Positions 9,240-18,033 of a stretch of 64,000 nt of DNA are shown piece after piece. The notes beneath the pieces were generated by a model. That model did not search any database and had not been told where the DNA came from. It saw only the letters and a list, made by a program, of their open reading frames with translations. Numbering within the stretch: the first letter of the stretch is position 1; the number at the start of each line of letters is the position of its first letter. A program made the translations under genes and the position numbers. The DNA is from Gammaproteobacteria bacterium (GTDB lineage Bacteria; Pseudomonadota; Gammaproteobacteria; DSM-16500): NCBI GenBank assembly GCA_021325575.1, contig JAJPGW010000012.1:1-64000 (forward strand), given 5' to 3'.

Positions 9240-10421
9240 TTATTGAATTTCGATTGCAACTGCAGTTGCTTCGCCGCCACCAATGCAAAGTGCTGCGACG
9301 CCGCGTTTTAATCCATATTGCCGCAAAGCTGAAACGAGTGTCACAATAATTCTTGCACCCGTAGCACCAATGGGATGGCCTAAAGCGACACCGCTGCCAT
9401 GAATATTTAATTTTTCATGCGGAATTTTTAAGTCACGCATGGCGGCAAGTGTGACGACGGCAAATGCTTCGTTAATTTCAAATAAATCCACTTGATCAAT
9501 GGTCCAATTGACTTTTTTCAGTAATTTTCGGATCGCGTCAATCGGAGCAGTAGTAAATTCGTGAGGTGCTTTAGCAAAAGAGGCATGACCCAAAATATGG
9601 GCAAGCGGTTGTACTTTATTTTTTTCTGCAAAGGCTTGATCCATTAATAAAATAGCCGCAGCGCCATCGGAAATCGCACTCGAATTGGCAGCAGTGATAG
9701 TGCCATCTTTGGCAAAAGCGGGCGATAGTTGCGGAATTTTTTCTTTTTTGACCGACAGAGGGCGTTCATCTGTATCAACGATGATGTCACCTTGTCGTGT
9801 TTTAATCGTAACGGGAATGATTTCATCAAAAAATTTTTTATCGCGTATAGCGTTTTGTGCGCGTTCCAAGGATGTCATTGCGTAATGATCTTGTTCTTCG
9901 CGTGAGAATTTATATTCTTTTGCACATTGTTCTGCAAAATAACCCATCGGACGTCTTTTATCATACGCATCTTCAAGACCATCCAGCATCATGTGATCAA
10001 GAATTTCTGCATGACCTAAACGATAACCTTGTCGTGCTTTAGGAATAAGATAAGGCGCATTAGACATGCTTTCCATACCGCCCGCAATGTAAACCGAATT
10101 TGAACCCGCAATAATACCATCATGAGCAAACATGAGCGCTTTCATTCCAGAGCCACACATTTTGTTGACAGTTGTGCAGGGTACATTTTGCGGTAGTCCA
10201 CCTGCAAGGGCCGCCTGTCGCGCAGGAGCTTGACCTAAACCAGCTGGCAAAACACAACCCATAATGACTTCCTGAATCAAATCCGAAGAGACATTGGCGC
10301 GATCGACAACCGCTTTAATAACAGCAGCACCGAGTTCTGGTGCAGAAAGATCTTTGAGTGAGCCTAATAAATTGCCTTGCGGCGTTCGCGCTACACTCGC
10401 AATGATGACAGAATTTTTCAT
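9240..10421 (-). CDS. Acetyl-CoA acetyltransferase (thiolase family)
   Basis: A 393-residue thiolase. The nucleophilic cysteine is Cys89 in KMCGSGM, and the second active-site set is His349 in GHPIG and Cys379 in CIGGG. It interconverts acetyl-CoA and acetoacetyl-CoA or thiolyses 3-ketoacyl-CoA. Co-transcription with ETF-QO suggests a role in beta-oxidation or ketone metabolism rather than PHB synthesis, since no phaB or phaC is seen. Ribosome site AGGGATAAG precedes the ATG. Confidence 0.93.
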   Translation of the reverse strand: MKNSVIIASVARTPQGNLLGSLKDLSAPELGAAVIKAVVDRANVSSDLIQEVIMGCVLPAGLGQAPARQAALAGGLPQNVPCTTVNKMCGSGMKALMFAHDGIIAGSNSVYIAGGMESMSNAPYLIPKARQGYRLGHAEILDHMMLDGLEDAYDKRRPMGYFAEQCAKEYKFSREEQDHYAMTSLERAQNAIRDKKFFDEIIPVTIKTRQGDIIVDTDERPLSVKKEKIPQLSPAFAKDGTITAANSSAISDGAAAILLMDQAFAEKNKVQPLAHILGHASFAKAPHEFTTAPIDAIRKLLKKVNWTIDQVDLFEINEAFAVVTLAAMRDLKIPHEKLNIHGSGVALGHPIGATGARIIVTLVSALRQYGLKRGVAALCIGGGEATAVAIEIQ

Positions 10422-10445
10422 GTTTCTTATCCCTGAAATAAGAGA

Positions 10446-10471
10446 AAAGCGGATCGCAATTAATCCGCTTT
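10446..10471 (-). terminator. Hairpin terminator downstream of the APC permease
   Basis: Perfect 9-bp stem AAAGCGGAT / ATCCGCTTT with an 8-base loop. On the minus strand it is followed by TCTCTTATTT, a moderately T-rich tail. It separates the permease from the thiolase operon. Confidence 0.7.
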
Positions 10472-10478
10472 GAGAATA

Positions 10479-11909
10479 TTAGATTGTTTCCACACCGAAA
10501 TCGTCTGTTGGAAAAAGTTTCGGCGCAACACTTGACTTGTACATCCAGAAAAAAATCACTGGGACAACCATAGCGACGATACTGCCACAGAAAATCATTT
10601 CATAATGGAATAGTGTTCCAACATTAATACCATCCGGTGGAATAAAACCTACGACTAATGTGATTGCACATCCGATTAAACCTAGAATGCCGACTAACCA
10701 CATGCCCCATTGTTTGCCGGGCACTTTGAAAGAACGCGCTTGATTCGGATATTTGTAACGTAAATAAATCCCAGTCATAAACATCATGATATACATAAGC
10801 ATATATACTTGCGTATTTAATGCAGTCAGCAACCAGTATGAACCATTAATGCTCGGCATAAAAATAAATGCCATGCAGCAGGCCGTCACGATCAAGGCTT
10901 GTAAAATTAATAAATTGCTGGCTACACCGTGTTTATTTTCACGGCGTAAAAATTCCGGCATAAAACCATATTGTGCTGCTTGTAATAAACCGCGAGCCGG
11001 CGAAATGATCCAGCTAACCACACCACCCAGACTGCCTAATAACAACATCACAGCGATAATAGGAATAACGCAGCTAATATGATAAACCGCGAAGAAATTA
11101 GTAAAGGCTTGCATTACACCATTCACTAAATTGATATCTTTTTGCGGTAAAACAATTGCGATTGCAAGTGATCCTAAAATCATCGTGGTTAAAATAATAA
11201 TCACAGAGAGATAAAGTGCTTTCGGAAACGTTTTTTGCGGATCGCGTACATCTTTAATATGCACGGTTGCCAATTCCATGCCTAAAAATGCTGTCATAAT
11301 TGCCGTTAATGAAATCCAGTTTTCTGAATTATTTAATGTCGGCAGCATATTAGAAGCCGTAAAATGAATTTGAATCGGTTTTCCTGTGAAAATCCAAATA
11401 CCCGCTAAGGCAATAATAAATGCAATCGGAATAATTAATCCGGTTACCGCACAAAAACTCGCGAAACGAGCCGAGGTATGAATGCCACGCAAATTGAGAA
11501 TCGTCAAAAACCAGAATGTTCCGAGAATTACACTAACAAGAAAATATTTATTCTGTCCTAAAGTAGGATCAATAAGATAAGCCGCAGTGCCTGCAATAAA
11601 AGAAAGAATCGTCGGAAACCATACTAGATTGCTGATCCATTGCAACCAGATAGCAAGAAACGCTTGTTTTTCCCCAAAGGCCAATCGTACCCAATGAAAA
11701 ATCCCACCGCGATCCGTCCAACCTGATGCCAGTTCCGCCGAAACTAACGCGGCAGGAATCAAAAATACAATCGATGAAAAAACAAAAAAGAATATTAAGG
11801 CCGTTCCAAAAAGTGCAGTCGCCGGTAAGTTACGAACACTATCAATCGCAACCGTAATGAGCATGGCTAAGGTAAAGATACTTAATCCGGGGCCTTTATT
11901 TTTGGTCAT
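10479..11909 (-). CDS. APC-superfamily amino acid permease (GadC/glutamate-GABA antiporter-like)
   Basis: A 476-residue, roughly 12-TM transporter of the amino acid-polyamine-organocation superfamily. The segments SIFTLAMLITVAID, VSAELASGWTDRGGIFHWVRLAFG and the repeated hydrophobic helices match the GadC/YjeM-type permeases that are abundant in Legionella relatives. The substrate cannot be deduced. The start is taken as ATG 11909 because TTGAGG ends 6 bases upstream; ATG 11912 is the alternative. It follows the small protein at 11922-12107 by about a dozen bases, so the two are likely one transcript. Confidence 0.85.
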   Translation of the reverse strand: MTKNKGPGLSIFTLAMLITVAIDSVRNLPATALFGTALIFFFVFSSIVFLIPAALVSAELASGWTDRGGIFHWVRLAFGEKQAFLAIWLQWISNLVWFPTILSFIAGTAAYLIDPTLGQNKYFLVSVILGTFWFLTILNLRGIHTSARFASFCAVTGLIIPIAFIIALAGIWIFTGKPIQIHFTASNMLPTLNNSENWISLTAIMTAFLGMELATVHIKDVRDPQKTFPKALYLSVIIILTTMILGSLAIAIVLPQKDINLVNGVMQAFTNFFAVYHISCVIPIIAVMLLLGSLGGVVSWIISPARGLLQAAQYGFMPEFLRRENKHGVASNLLILQALIVTACCMAFIFMPSINGSYWLLTALNTQVYMLMYIMMFMTGIYLRYKYPNQARSFKVPGKQWGMWLVGILGLIGCAITLVVGFIPPDGINVGTLFHYEMIFCGSIVAMVVPVIFFWMYKSSVAPKLFPTDDFGVETI

Positions 11910-11921
11910 CATACACCTCAA

Positions 11922-12107
11922 TTATTTACTAATTCGATCATCCAGTTTTTCATTATCTTGCTTGAATTTCAGCATTTTTTTTAAATCCGTTTCATCCAGT
12001 TTAAAACCCCAAGCGTCTAAGGCTTTAATCGGGTCTTTTTTAAAAGCATCTCGAAATTCTGCATTATTTTGCCATTCGGTGAATACGTCTTCTAGTTTGT
12101 TAGGCAT
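11922..12107 (-). CDS. Small protein with LigA/NHLP-leader-like helical motif
   Basis: A 61-residue acidic, all-helical protein. ATG 12107 is chosen because AAGGAAAGCT lies just upstream; the longer frame to 12140 has no ribosome site. The central pattern EFRDAFKKDPIKALDAWGFKLDE follows F-x(3)-F-x(2)-DP-x(2)-AL-x(3)-G-x-L-(S/D)-x-E. That pattern is shared by the LigA domain of extradiol dioxygenases and by leader regions of some RiPP precursors (NHLP/Nif11-like). There is no dioxygenase catalytic subunit and no Cys or core-like tail, so it may be a free-standing regulator or binding module. It is co-oriented with and directly upstream of the permease. Function unknown. Confidence 0.62.
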   Translation of the reverse strand: MPNKLEDVFTEWQNNAEFRDAFKKDPIKALDAWGFKLDETDLKKMLKFKQDNEKLDDRISK

Positions 12108-12233
12108 AGCTTTCCTTGAGATAAATGTGGTAAAAATCATAACATATTGTTACAAATTCGAAACCTAAATTTTTGCCTTCGAGATATAACTTATTGTAAA
12201 TATTGCATTTTTAATTGTAAAAAAAAAATACTA

Positions 12234-12253
12234 ATTATTAAGTAAACCTTAAG
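12234..12253 (-). promoter_or_regulatory. Candidate PmrA-box-like tandem site
   Basis: Read on the minus strand, CTTAAGGTT-TA-CTTAATAAT agrees with the Legionella/Coxiella PmrA consensus (cTTAATatT-N2-cTTAATatT) at 15 of 18 positions. Because CTTAAG is itself palindromic, a weaker plus-strand reading exists. It lies in the divergent gap, 45 bp before the 780-residue gene (12299) and about 127 bp before the small protein (12107). Either could be the target. Confidence 0.45.
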
Positions 12254-12298
12254 TTTTAGCGGTTAAAATGGCGAATTATTCTTGAAATTGACGAACTT

Positions 12299-14641
12299 AT
12301 GCAACGTTCTCTCACTGAAAATGCCGAAGATCAAGCGCTCAGGGCTGAAATAAAATCGCATGTTTATTCCATTAATCGACCTTATTCGGCATTAATGAGT
12401 GCGTTTATTTTTCCTGTTTTGTTGGATGCTTTGCTGTTGGAAGAATGGAGTCCCTTGCGTGGCTCCTTTGAGAGCTTAGAGCAATCTTATTTTAATTATT
12501 TTACCGAAGACATTGAAAAAAGGGCGGCTCTTGCAAAATCAATTTTTGCCTCATTGCAGAAATCATTTGAAGAATATACTGTTTATCTGCGAAGTTTATA
12601 TCTTCTGCTTCAAAGAGGAATTCCTCAAGCACCCCTATCAGAAAACCACGAGGCTATATTAGCAAAAATTGATGGCGCTTCTGATAGGTTAATCGATAAA
12701 CACACTATCAAAAAAAAATTGATTGAAATGTATAATGCTGCAGTTGAACATTGTGCGCCTTCAACGGCACAACCTACAATGCGAGTGCGCTATTTCAAAA
12801 AAAATTCATTACTGGATCCTAACGATGCCAATCAATATTCAATAAAACAAATATTTCAAGCAACACAGGGAACAATGGCAAACCATAAAAAATTTATGGA
12901 TAAATTGTTTACTGATGCACCAAAAAAATATGTGGAACAAGAAACAACTCTCCAAATGAATCGTTGGATCAAATATGCGAGTGTTGCAGGTGCGATGGTT
13001 TTGCAATATGTTTTTATGGACCGTGCGTTGCAATGGAAATTTCCTCATGGAATAAAATTGCAATGTTACGCTCCCTTTTTTGTCAATAATACGCAAGATG
13101 AAAAAGAAACTCTTAAAGATTTCGAATTAAGACTCAGAAAAAAAGCGCGACGTAATATCATGGTCGCGCGTGTTATTACGCTAGCTGTTATACCAGCCGC
13201 GGTCTATTTGTTAGAAAGTTATGAAAAAATGTCGCCGCGAATGATGATTTTTGCTCTCAGCATGGCTGCTGCAGGTTGTAAAGATTTGCTAAAGGATGGA
13301 ATGTTGTGGTATGGGAACCGTCAGTATTCGCAACAATTAGAATATGCTGAAAATGCGATTAAATTTTTATTAACCGATTGCAAATATAGTGTAGAACCAC
13401 GCATAAAATCGGTGATCGAAGCTTGTCAAATGACCGTTTCTTTTGGTCATTCTAAAGAATATAACGTTTCACCGGAAAAAATGGCTCGCACCTTTGTCGG
13501 TACTCTGAATTTCCATCAGGTGGGTGTGGTTACATCGCGTTCAAATAAAGTCGTGCTTGCTGCTAATTTTGTACAGGATCACTCGATGATGGGCCGAGGA
13601 TATCAACGAGTAAAACGATTTTTGAGAAGATCCGGGAAGTTAAGCACGCTTAGCGAAATAAGCGAAACGTTTCATTCCAATCTCACCCGACATTCTGAAA
13701 TTTCCGATTTAAAAAAACAGTTAAAAAAATTATTATGCGCCGTTTTTCGCGGTAAAAATCACGTTTCTTTTTTACAAATTCCGCAAATTGACCACAATGG
13801 ATTTCCTGATATTTTTATTGAATTTAATTTACCAGCTTCAATGGTTCAGTTTAAAAAAGAATTTGAAGAATTATTTTCTTCGGAGCATGTGGAATTTGAA
13901 CCCAATGAAAGTGGTTTAAGTGTTACTCTCCAGCATTATGTCAAAATTGATGAGGAAAAATTACAGGTTCTGATAAAAAAAATTAATGAACAAAATGAAA
14001 AAGCGCGACAAGATGAAATTGCTTTGCGCGCTAGAATTTTTGAACAGAAAGAAGGAGAAGCAAAAGCTCCTGCCACAGTATCTCCCGCACCAGCAGAAGA
14101 AGGCAGTATTAAGTCTAGATTAAAAACCGTCAAAGCAGAAAAAGATAATACTGATAAAAAAGAGACTACTCAGCATCAGGAAGAGAAGAAGGCATTAGCG
14201 GAACTACATAAATTATTTCATCTTTCTGAAGCAGAAATAAAAAAAGCACCTCTTCTTCCTATTGCTAGCGGTAGCGTGCGAGATTTCAAAACATTCCGCA
14301 ATACTCACCATTTCGTTCGTTGCACGCTAGATGCTGAAGAGGCTAATGCAATAGTGCCAGAGATATACGCAGCTATTGAGGGACAGCTTAAGGATCCAGC
14401 TTTTGCAGCGAAAAAAGGTCAGCAAGGATTTAGATTGTGGAAAGAAAGCGGCATAAAAGAACTAAAAGGCGAACAAAGTTCATTAAAGTTAAAACTTTTA
14501 GGCGATCGATTCGGTGATTACCGTGTAATGGCCGTTCAAAAATGGCCCCCCCCAGGTGTAAAAATTCCAGGAAATAGGCATGTGTTGCATGAGTTGACTG
14601 CCGTGGTTCCTGATGCGCATAAAACATTGGTTCAGGGTTAG
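12299..14641 (+). CDS. Large unknown membrane-associated protein (effector-like)
   Basis: A 780-residue protein with no family that I recognise. Three hydrophobic segments cluster in the middle (about residues 222-243, 285-305 and 314-331), with the first pair separated by a short polar loop. The N-terminal 200 residues are helical and polar. Residues ~550-640 are highly charged and low in complexity (Lys/Glu/Ala rich, QNEKARQDEIALRARIFEQKEGEAKAPA), consistent with a coiled coil and linker. A mixed alpha/beta tail of ~130 residues follows. No signal peptide and no clear ribosome site are visible before ATG 12299. Its lone placement, size, low-complexity linker and the PmrA-like site upstream suggest a Dot/Icm-type effector, but this is inference. 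Confidence 0.6.
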   Translation: MQRSLTENAEDQALRAEIKSHVYSINRPYSALMSAFIFPVLLDALLLEEWSPLRGSFESLEQSYFNYFTEDIEKRAALAKSIFASLQKSFEEYTVYLRSLYLLLQRGIPQAPLSENHEAILAKIDGASDRLIDKHTIKKKLIEMYNAAVEHCAPSTAQPTMRVRYFKKNSLLDPNDANQYSIKQIFQATQGTMANHKKFMDKLFTDAPKKYVEQETTLQMNRWIKYASVAGAMVLQYVFMDRALQWKFPHGIKLQCYAPFFVNNTQDEKETLKDFELRLRKKARRNIMVARVITLAVIPAAVYLLESYEKMSPRMMIFALSMAAAGCKDLLKDGMLWYGNRQYSQQLEYAENAIKFLLTDCKYSVEPRIKSVIEACQMTVSFGHSKEYNVSPEKMARTFVGTLNFHQVGVVTSRSNKVVLAANFVQDHSMMGRGYQRVKRFLRRSGKLSTLSEISETFHSNLTRHSEISDLKKQLKKLLCAVFRGKNHVSFLQIPQIDHNGFPDIFIEFNLPASMVQFKKEFEELFSSEHVEFEPNESGLSVTLQHYVKIDEEKLQVLIKKINEQNEKARQDEIALRARIFEQKEGEAKAPATVSPAPAEEGSIKSRLKTVKAEKDNTDKKETTQHQEEKKALAELHKLFHLSEAEIKKAPLLPIASGSVRDFKTFRNTHHFVRCTLDAEEANAIVPEIYAAIEGQLKDPAFAAKKGQQGFRLWKESGIKELKGEQSSLKLKLLGDRFGDYRVMAVQKWPPPGVKIPGNRHVLHELTAVVPDAHKTLVQG

Positions 14642-14662
14642 TTGTTCTGATGCGCAAGTTTT

Positions 14663-15808
14663 TTAAGTCACCGCTACACTTTCTTTTAATAAACAGTGAA
14701 TCACTGGATTAATAATTTGATAGGTTTCATTTTCTTTTTCGATTAAGTCTTTCTCAATCAAGCCTGTTAAAGCGCCCGCTATAGAACTTAAAGCCATTCC
14801 TAAAATTTTAATCGTATTGGCAGACATCAATTGATCGCCTGAATAATTGGCAATATATTTTAATAATTTTTTCTGCCCCATCGATAATGTCGCAATTTCA
14901 GCATTCGCGTCACTCGCTTCTTCATCAATGACGGTATTCCAAGCGCGGATGACATCCGATTTTGTGGGAATGGCTGCGCATTCTGTCCAGATCACATCAC
15001 ATAAATAATTGACATAAAAAGGATGTCGTTCGGATAAAAGCATAATTTGCTCGAAAACGGTTTCATCCAGATTTTTTTTCCAGGCTAATTGCGCTGCGTG
15101 ATTTAAATGTTTTTGATAATGCGAAGGTTCAATGCGTTTTAAGCGTAATTTTCGGCAAATTTTGTAAAGCGGTCGCCCTTCGTCTTCGAACATGAGCTGC
15201 AGCAAACTGCGATTACTGCCAGAAAAAATAATAGCAAGATGTTTCATGTCTTGTGCCACATTGCGAATGGCGGCTTCCACACCGCTGCCTTTAGCAATTA
15301 ATCCCACCATTTGGAATTCATCGAAAACAATGACGGCATGCGCATTTTTTTCGGCTAGTAATTTTTCCATGAGACTTAAACTTTCTTCGACATGAATAGC
15401 AGAATTATTTTGCTGATTGGAGAATAATTCCAGATGGGCAAATTCAGGCCCAATGCTAATTTTAGGCGTTAAATGGGTTACGTAGGTTTTTATGGAATTA
15501 ATCAGTTTATCGACTGAGCCAAACGTACGACCAATTAATTGACTGATGCCTTGTCGAATTAATAATTCAACATCATTCTCATCAGAGCAAGTGTTGAAAT
15601 TGACATTTATAGTAGGAAGATTTGAAGCAGTTAGGGCCTTTTCCGCTAGGCTGGATTTGCCAAAACGTCTGGGCGCGATGAGCAATGAATGCTTGCAGGC
15701 TTCGATGTTGCCGATCAGCCATTCTGTTTCCATTTCACGGTTACAAAAAGCGTACCCTTGTGCTTTACCCAAAGGAAAATAATTTCTTGGTTTTAATGAC
15801 TTATTCAT
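14663..15808 (-). CDS. AAA/ORC-like ATP-binding protein (archaeal-ATPase/STAND-type)
   Basis: A 381-residue P-loop ATPase. Walker A is APRRFGKSS (residues 45-53), Walker B is VIVFDEFQ with Asp164/Glu165, and a sensor-like IIFSGSNRSLL follows. The layout (ATPase core, helical lid, C-terminal winged-helix region beginning about residue 300 with LSMGQKKLLKYIAN) matches the PF01637-type ATP-binding proteins related to Orc1/Cdc6 and STAND ATPases. These are common orphan genes in bacteria and their cellular role is largely unknown. It is tail-to-tail with the 780-residue gene and head-to-head with the protease fusion at 15973. Confidence 0.75.
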   Translation of the reverse strand: MNKSLKPRNYFPLGKAQGYAFCNREMETEWLIGNIEACKHSLLIAPRRFGKSSLAEKALTASNLPTINVNFNTCSDENDVELLIRQGISQLIGRTFGSVDKLINSIKTYVTHLTPKISIGPEFAHLELFSNQQNNSAIHVEESLSLMEKLLAEKNAHAVIVFDEFQMVGLIAKGSGVEAAIRNVAQDMKHLAIIFSGSNRSLLQLMFEDEGRPLYKICRKLRLKRIEPSHYQKHLNHAAQLAWKKNLDETVFEQIMLLSERHPFYVNYLCDVIWTECAAIPTKSDVIRAWNTVIDEEASDANAEIATLSMGQKKLLKYIANYSGDQLMSANTIKILGMALSSIAGALTGLIEKDLIEKENETYQIINPVIHCLLKESVAVT

Positions 15809-15972
15809 AAGTAATTGAATTAACTGAAATTAATTATTGATGTCCTGATTATACTACTTTAATAATCGCTTCGCAATGTTTCGCTTCGAAAAAACTAGAA
15901 GTGAAACTATCCTAGCATGGCATTCAACTCAACGCGATATACTAATAAATATACCCCGAAAGGATGCAGCAC

Positions 15973-18033
15973 ATGTCGGAACGCCTGAACGAGCCGCGGC
16001 TTAGCATCGAGGAACGCGTTGCGTATATTGCGGCTTTGCCTGTTTTTAAAGCGTTATGCCAAGAAGAGCATCTCGCCTTGGCTGATCTCATGTATGAAGT
16101 GACATTTCATCCAGGAGAAATCATTGTTTTACAAAATACACCCGTTGATAGTGTTTATATCATTACAAAGGGATCAGCCGAAGTCAGCATCGAGACCATC
16201 AAAAAAAATGAATTGACCAAGCGAAAAAAAATCATTCACACACCGCTTGCGACACTTCATCCCGGTGACACCATCGGATTAAATGATACCGGGTTTTTTT
16301 CAGCAACCGGAGAACGGACAGCAACGGTCACTGCCATCACGGATGTTTTTGTATTAAAAATTGATTTAAAAGAACTGCACGATTTTCTTGAAACGTATTC
16401 GCATGTACAAACCGCCATTTATGCATCAGCAGAAGAAATGATGCGCGCTCATTTGATTAAACATTCATTACCGTTCAGTCGAATATCAACGGGACGATTA
16501 CAAGAGTTAGTAAAAAAAATTGAAGAATTGTCAGTTGCAGCCGGCAACATTTTATTTAAACAAGGCGATTTTGGTGATTGTTGTTATTTAATTCGTTCCG
16601 GCGAAATTGAAATTTTTATTACAAATGAAAATAATCAAGAAGAACAATTAGCGCTCTTAAAATCGCCCGTTCTATTTGGTGAGGCCACATTAATTACCCA
16701 TTCACCTCGGAATGCAACCGCTAGAGCGGTATCTGATAGTCATTTGTTTGTTTTGCGCCACGAATTTTTATCGGAACTCATTGAATCCGAAGAACAAGTC
16801 GCCAAGATGTTCATGAATTTAATGATCGATCGCAGTCGTCCTAAACAAAATCCACATGTGTCTTCACATCCTCGTATGACGGCGGATAAACAATCGGTCA
16901 TTATTTTAAAAAATCCTGATAACGGCGCGTATTTTAAGTTATCGCAAGAAGGGTGGTTTATCTGGCAACAATTAACTGGCCAACACAGCATGCGTGATAT
17001 TACGCTTTCGCTCGCAGATAAATATAATATTTTTGCGCCGGATTCGGTGGCGGCTTTAATTTCAAAATTAGCAAGAAGCCAATTTGTCGAAAATGTTTCA
17101 GTCAACGGAGAAAATAACTGGAGCAAACCCTTTTGGGTCCGCGCTCTCACGCGGATCCGAAAATTACTGGAAGTGCGAGTTGTCATTGGAGATTCTGATA
17201 AATGGTTAACAACACTTTATAAAAATGCAGGATATTTATTATTTTCAAAAATGGGCTTAGCAATCATGGGTGTTATTTCAGTGCTGGGCTTCTTTGCCTG
17301 TGGTTTTGCAACGATTCAAATCATTGATATTTTTAAAACATTGCATGATAGCTGGTTGATATTTGTTTTTTTAATTCCTTTTACCTTGTTATCGGTTGCA
17401 TTGCATGAGTTGGGGCACGCGTTAACCATGAAGTCTTTTGGTCATGAAGTGCATTACATGGGTGTTGGCTGGTATTGGTTTAGTCCTGTTGCATTTACTG
17501 ATACAACCGATATGTGGCTGAATCCACGTGGGCCCCGCATTGCGGTCAATATCGCTGGTATTTGCACGGACATTTTGGTTGCGGGTATTTCGTCGTTACT
17601 TATTTTTGCTGTTTCCAATTTTTATCTTAAAGGATTTTTTTGGGTGTTTGCCGTTTATACTTATATCAATGCATTCCGAATGATGAGTCCGCTGCAAGAA
17701 TTAGATGGTTATTATATTCTGATGGATGTGCTGGACCGCAATCATTTGCGGCAATCTTCGGTTTTATGGTTAGTTAAGAAATTTCCTAAAATTTTTCGAA
17801 AACGGAGTGGTGTGTTTCGAAATTATTTTCCAGAAGTGATGTACTGGGTCGCGTGTTTAGTTTATTTAACGTTAGTTTGTATTTTTACGTTATTTGTGCA
17901 AGATTTTATTTTTAAAATTTTAGGAATCGCGCCCGCGCATCATTGGATTTCTTTGTTAATACCCTTTTTGGTGGTGATTTTTTCAAGTTTGGGCATTATC
18001 GCTGATATTCGAAATCAATCCGATGAATCTTAA
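15973..18033 (+). CDS. Tandem cNMP-binding, PqqD-like and M50 (site-2 protease-like) membrane metalloprotease fusion
   Basis: A 686-residue multidomain protein. Two cyclic-nucleotide-binding beta-rolls occupy ~25-150 and ~160-290; the second has GDFGDCCYLIRSGEIEIF and FGEATLITHSPRNATARA, close to a phosphate-binding cassette. Residues ~305-375 resemble PqqD/RRE peptide-recognition domains (GAYFKLSQEGWFIWQQLTG, then RDITLSLADKY). A membrane part follows with the zinc motif HELGH at 478-482 and an aspartate ligand candidate in LQELDGYYIL, as in M50 peptidases. ATG 15973 is preferred because AAGGA sits 7-8 bases upstream, whereas ATG 15964 abuts it. Similar PqqD-M50 proteins are annotated as putative peptide zinc metalloproteases. 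Its stop overlaps the convergent transporter stop by 4 bp. Confidence 0.85.
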   Translation: MSERLNEPRLSIEERVAYIAALPVFKALCQEEHLALADLMYEVTFHPGEIIVLQNTPVDSVYIITKGSAEVSIETIKKNELTKRKKIIHTPLATLHPGDTIGLNDTGFFSATGERTATVTAITDVFVLKIDLKELHDFLETYSHVQTAIYASAEEMMRAHLIKHSLPFSRISTGRLQELVKKIEELSVAAGNILFKQGDFGDCCYLIRSGEIEIFITNENNQEEQLALLKSPVLFGEATLITHSPRNATARAVSDSHLFVLRHEFLSELIESEEQVAKMFMNLMIDRSRPKQNPHVSSHPRMTADKQSVIILKNPDNGAYFKLSQEGWFIWQQLTGQHSMRDITLSLADKYNIFAPDSVAALISKLARSQFVENVSVNGENNWSKPFWVRALTRIRKLLEVRVVIGDSDKWLTTLYKNAGYLLFSKMGLAIMGVISVLGFFACGFATIQIIDIFKTLHDSWLIFVFLIPFTLLSVALHELGHALTMKSFGHEVHYMGVGWYWFSPVAFTDTTDMWLNPRGPRIAVNIAGICTDILVAGISSLLIFAVSNFYLKGFFWVFAVYTYINAFRMMSPLQELDGYYILMDVLDRNHLRQSSVLWLVKKFPKIFRKRSGVFRNYFPEVMYWVACLVYLTLVCIFTLFVQDFIFKILGIAPAHHWISLLIPFLVVIFSSLGIIADIRNQSDES

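Noticed and set aside
14663-15808. Transposase-associated ATPase (IstB/TniB)
   Set aside because: No transposase or inverted terminal repeats nearby, and the C-terminal winged-helix layout fits the ORC/STAND-like group better.
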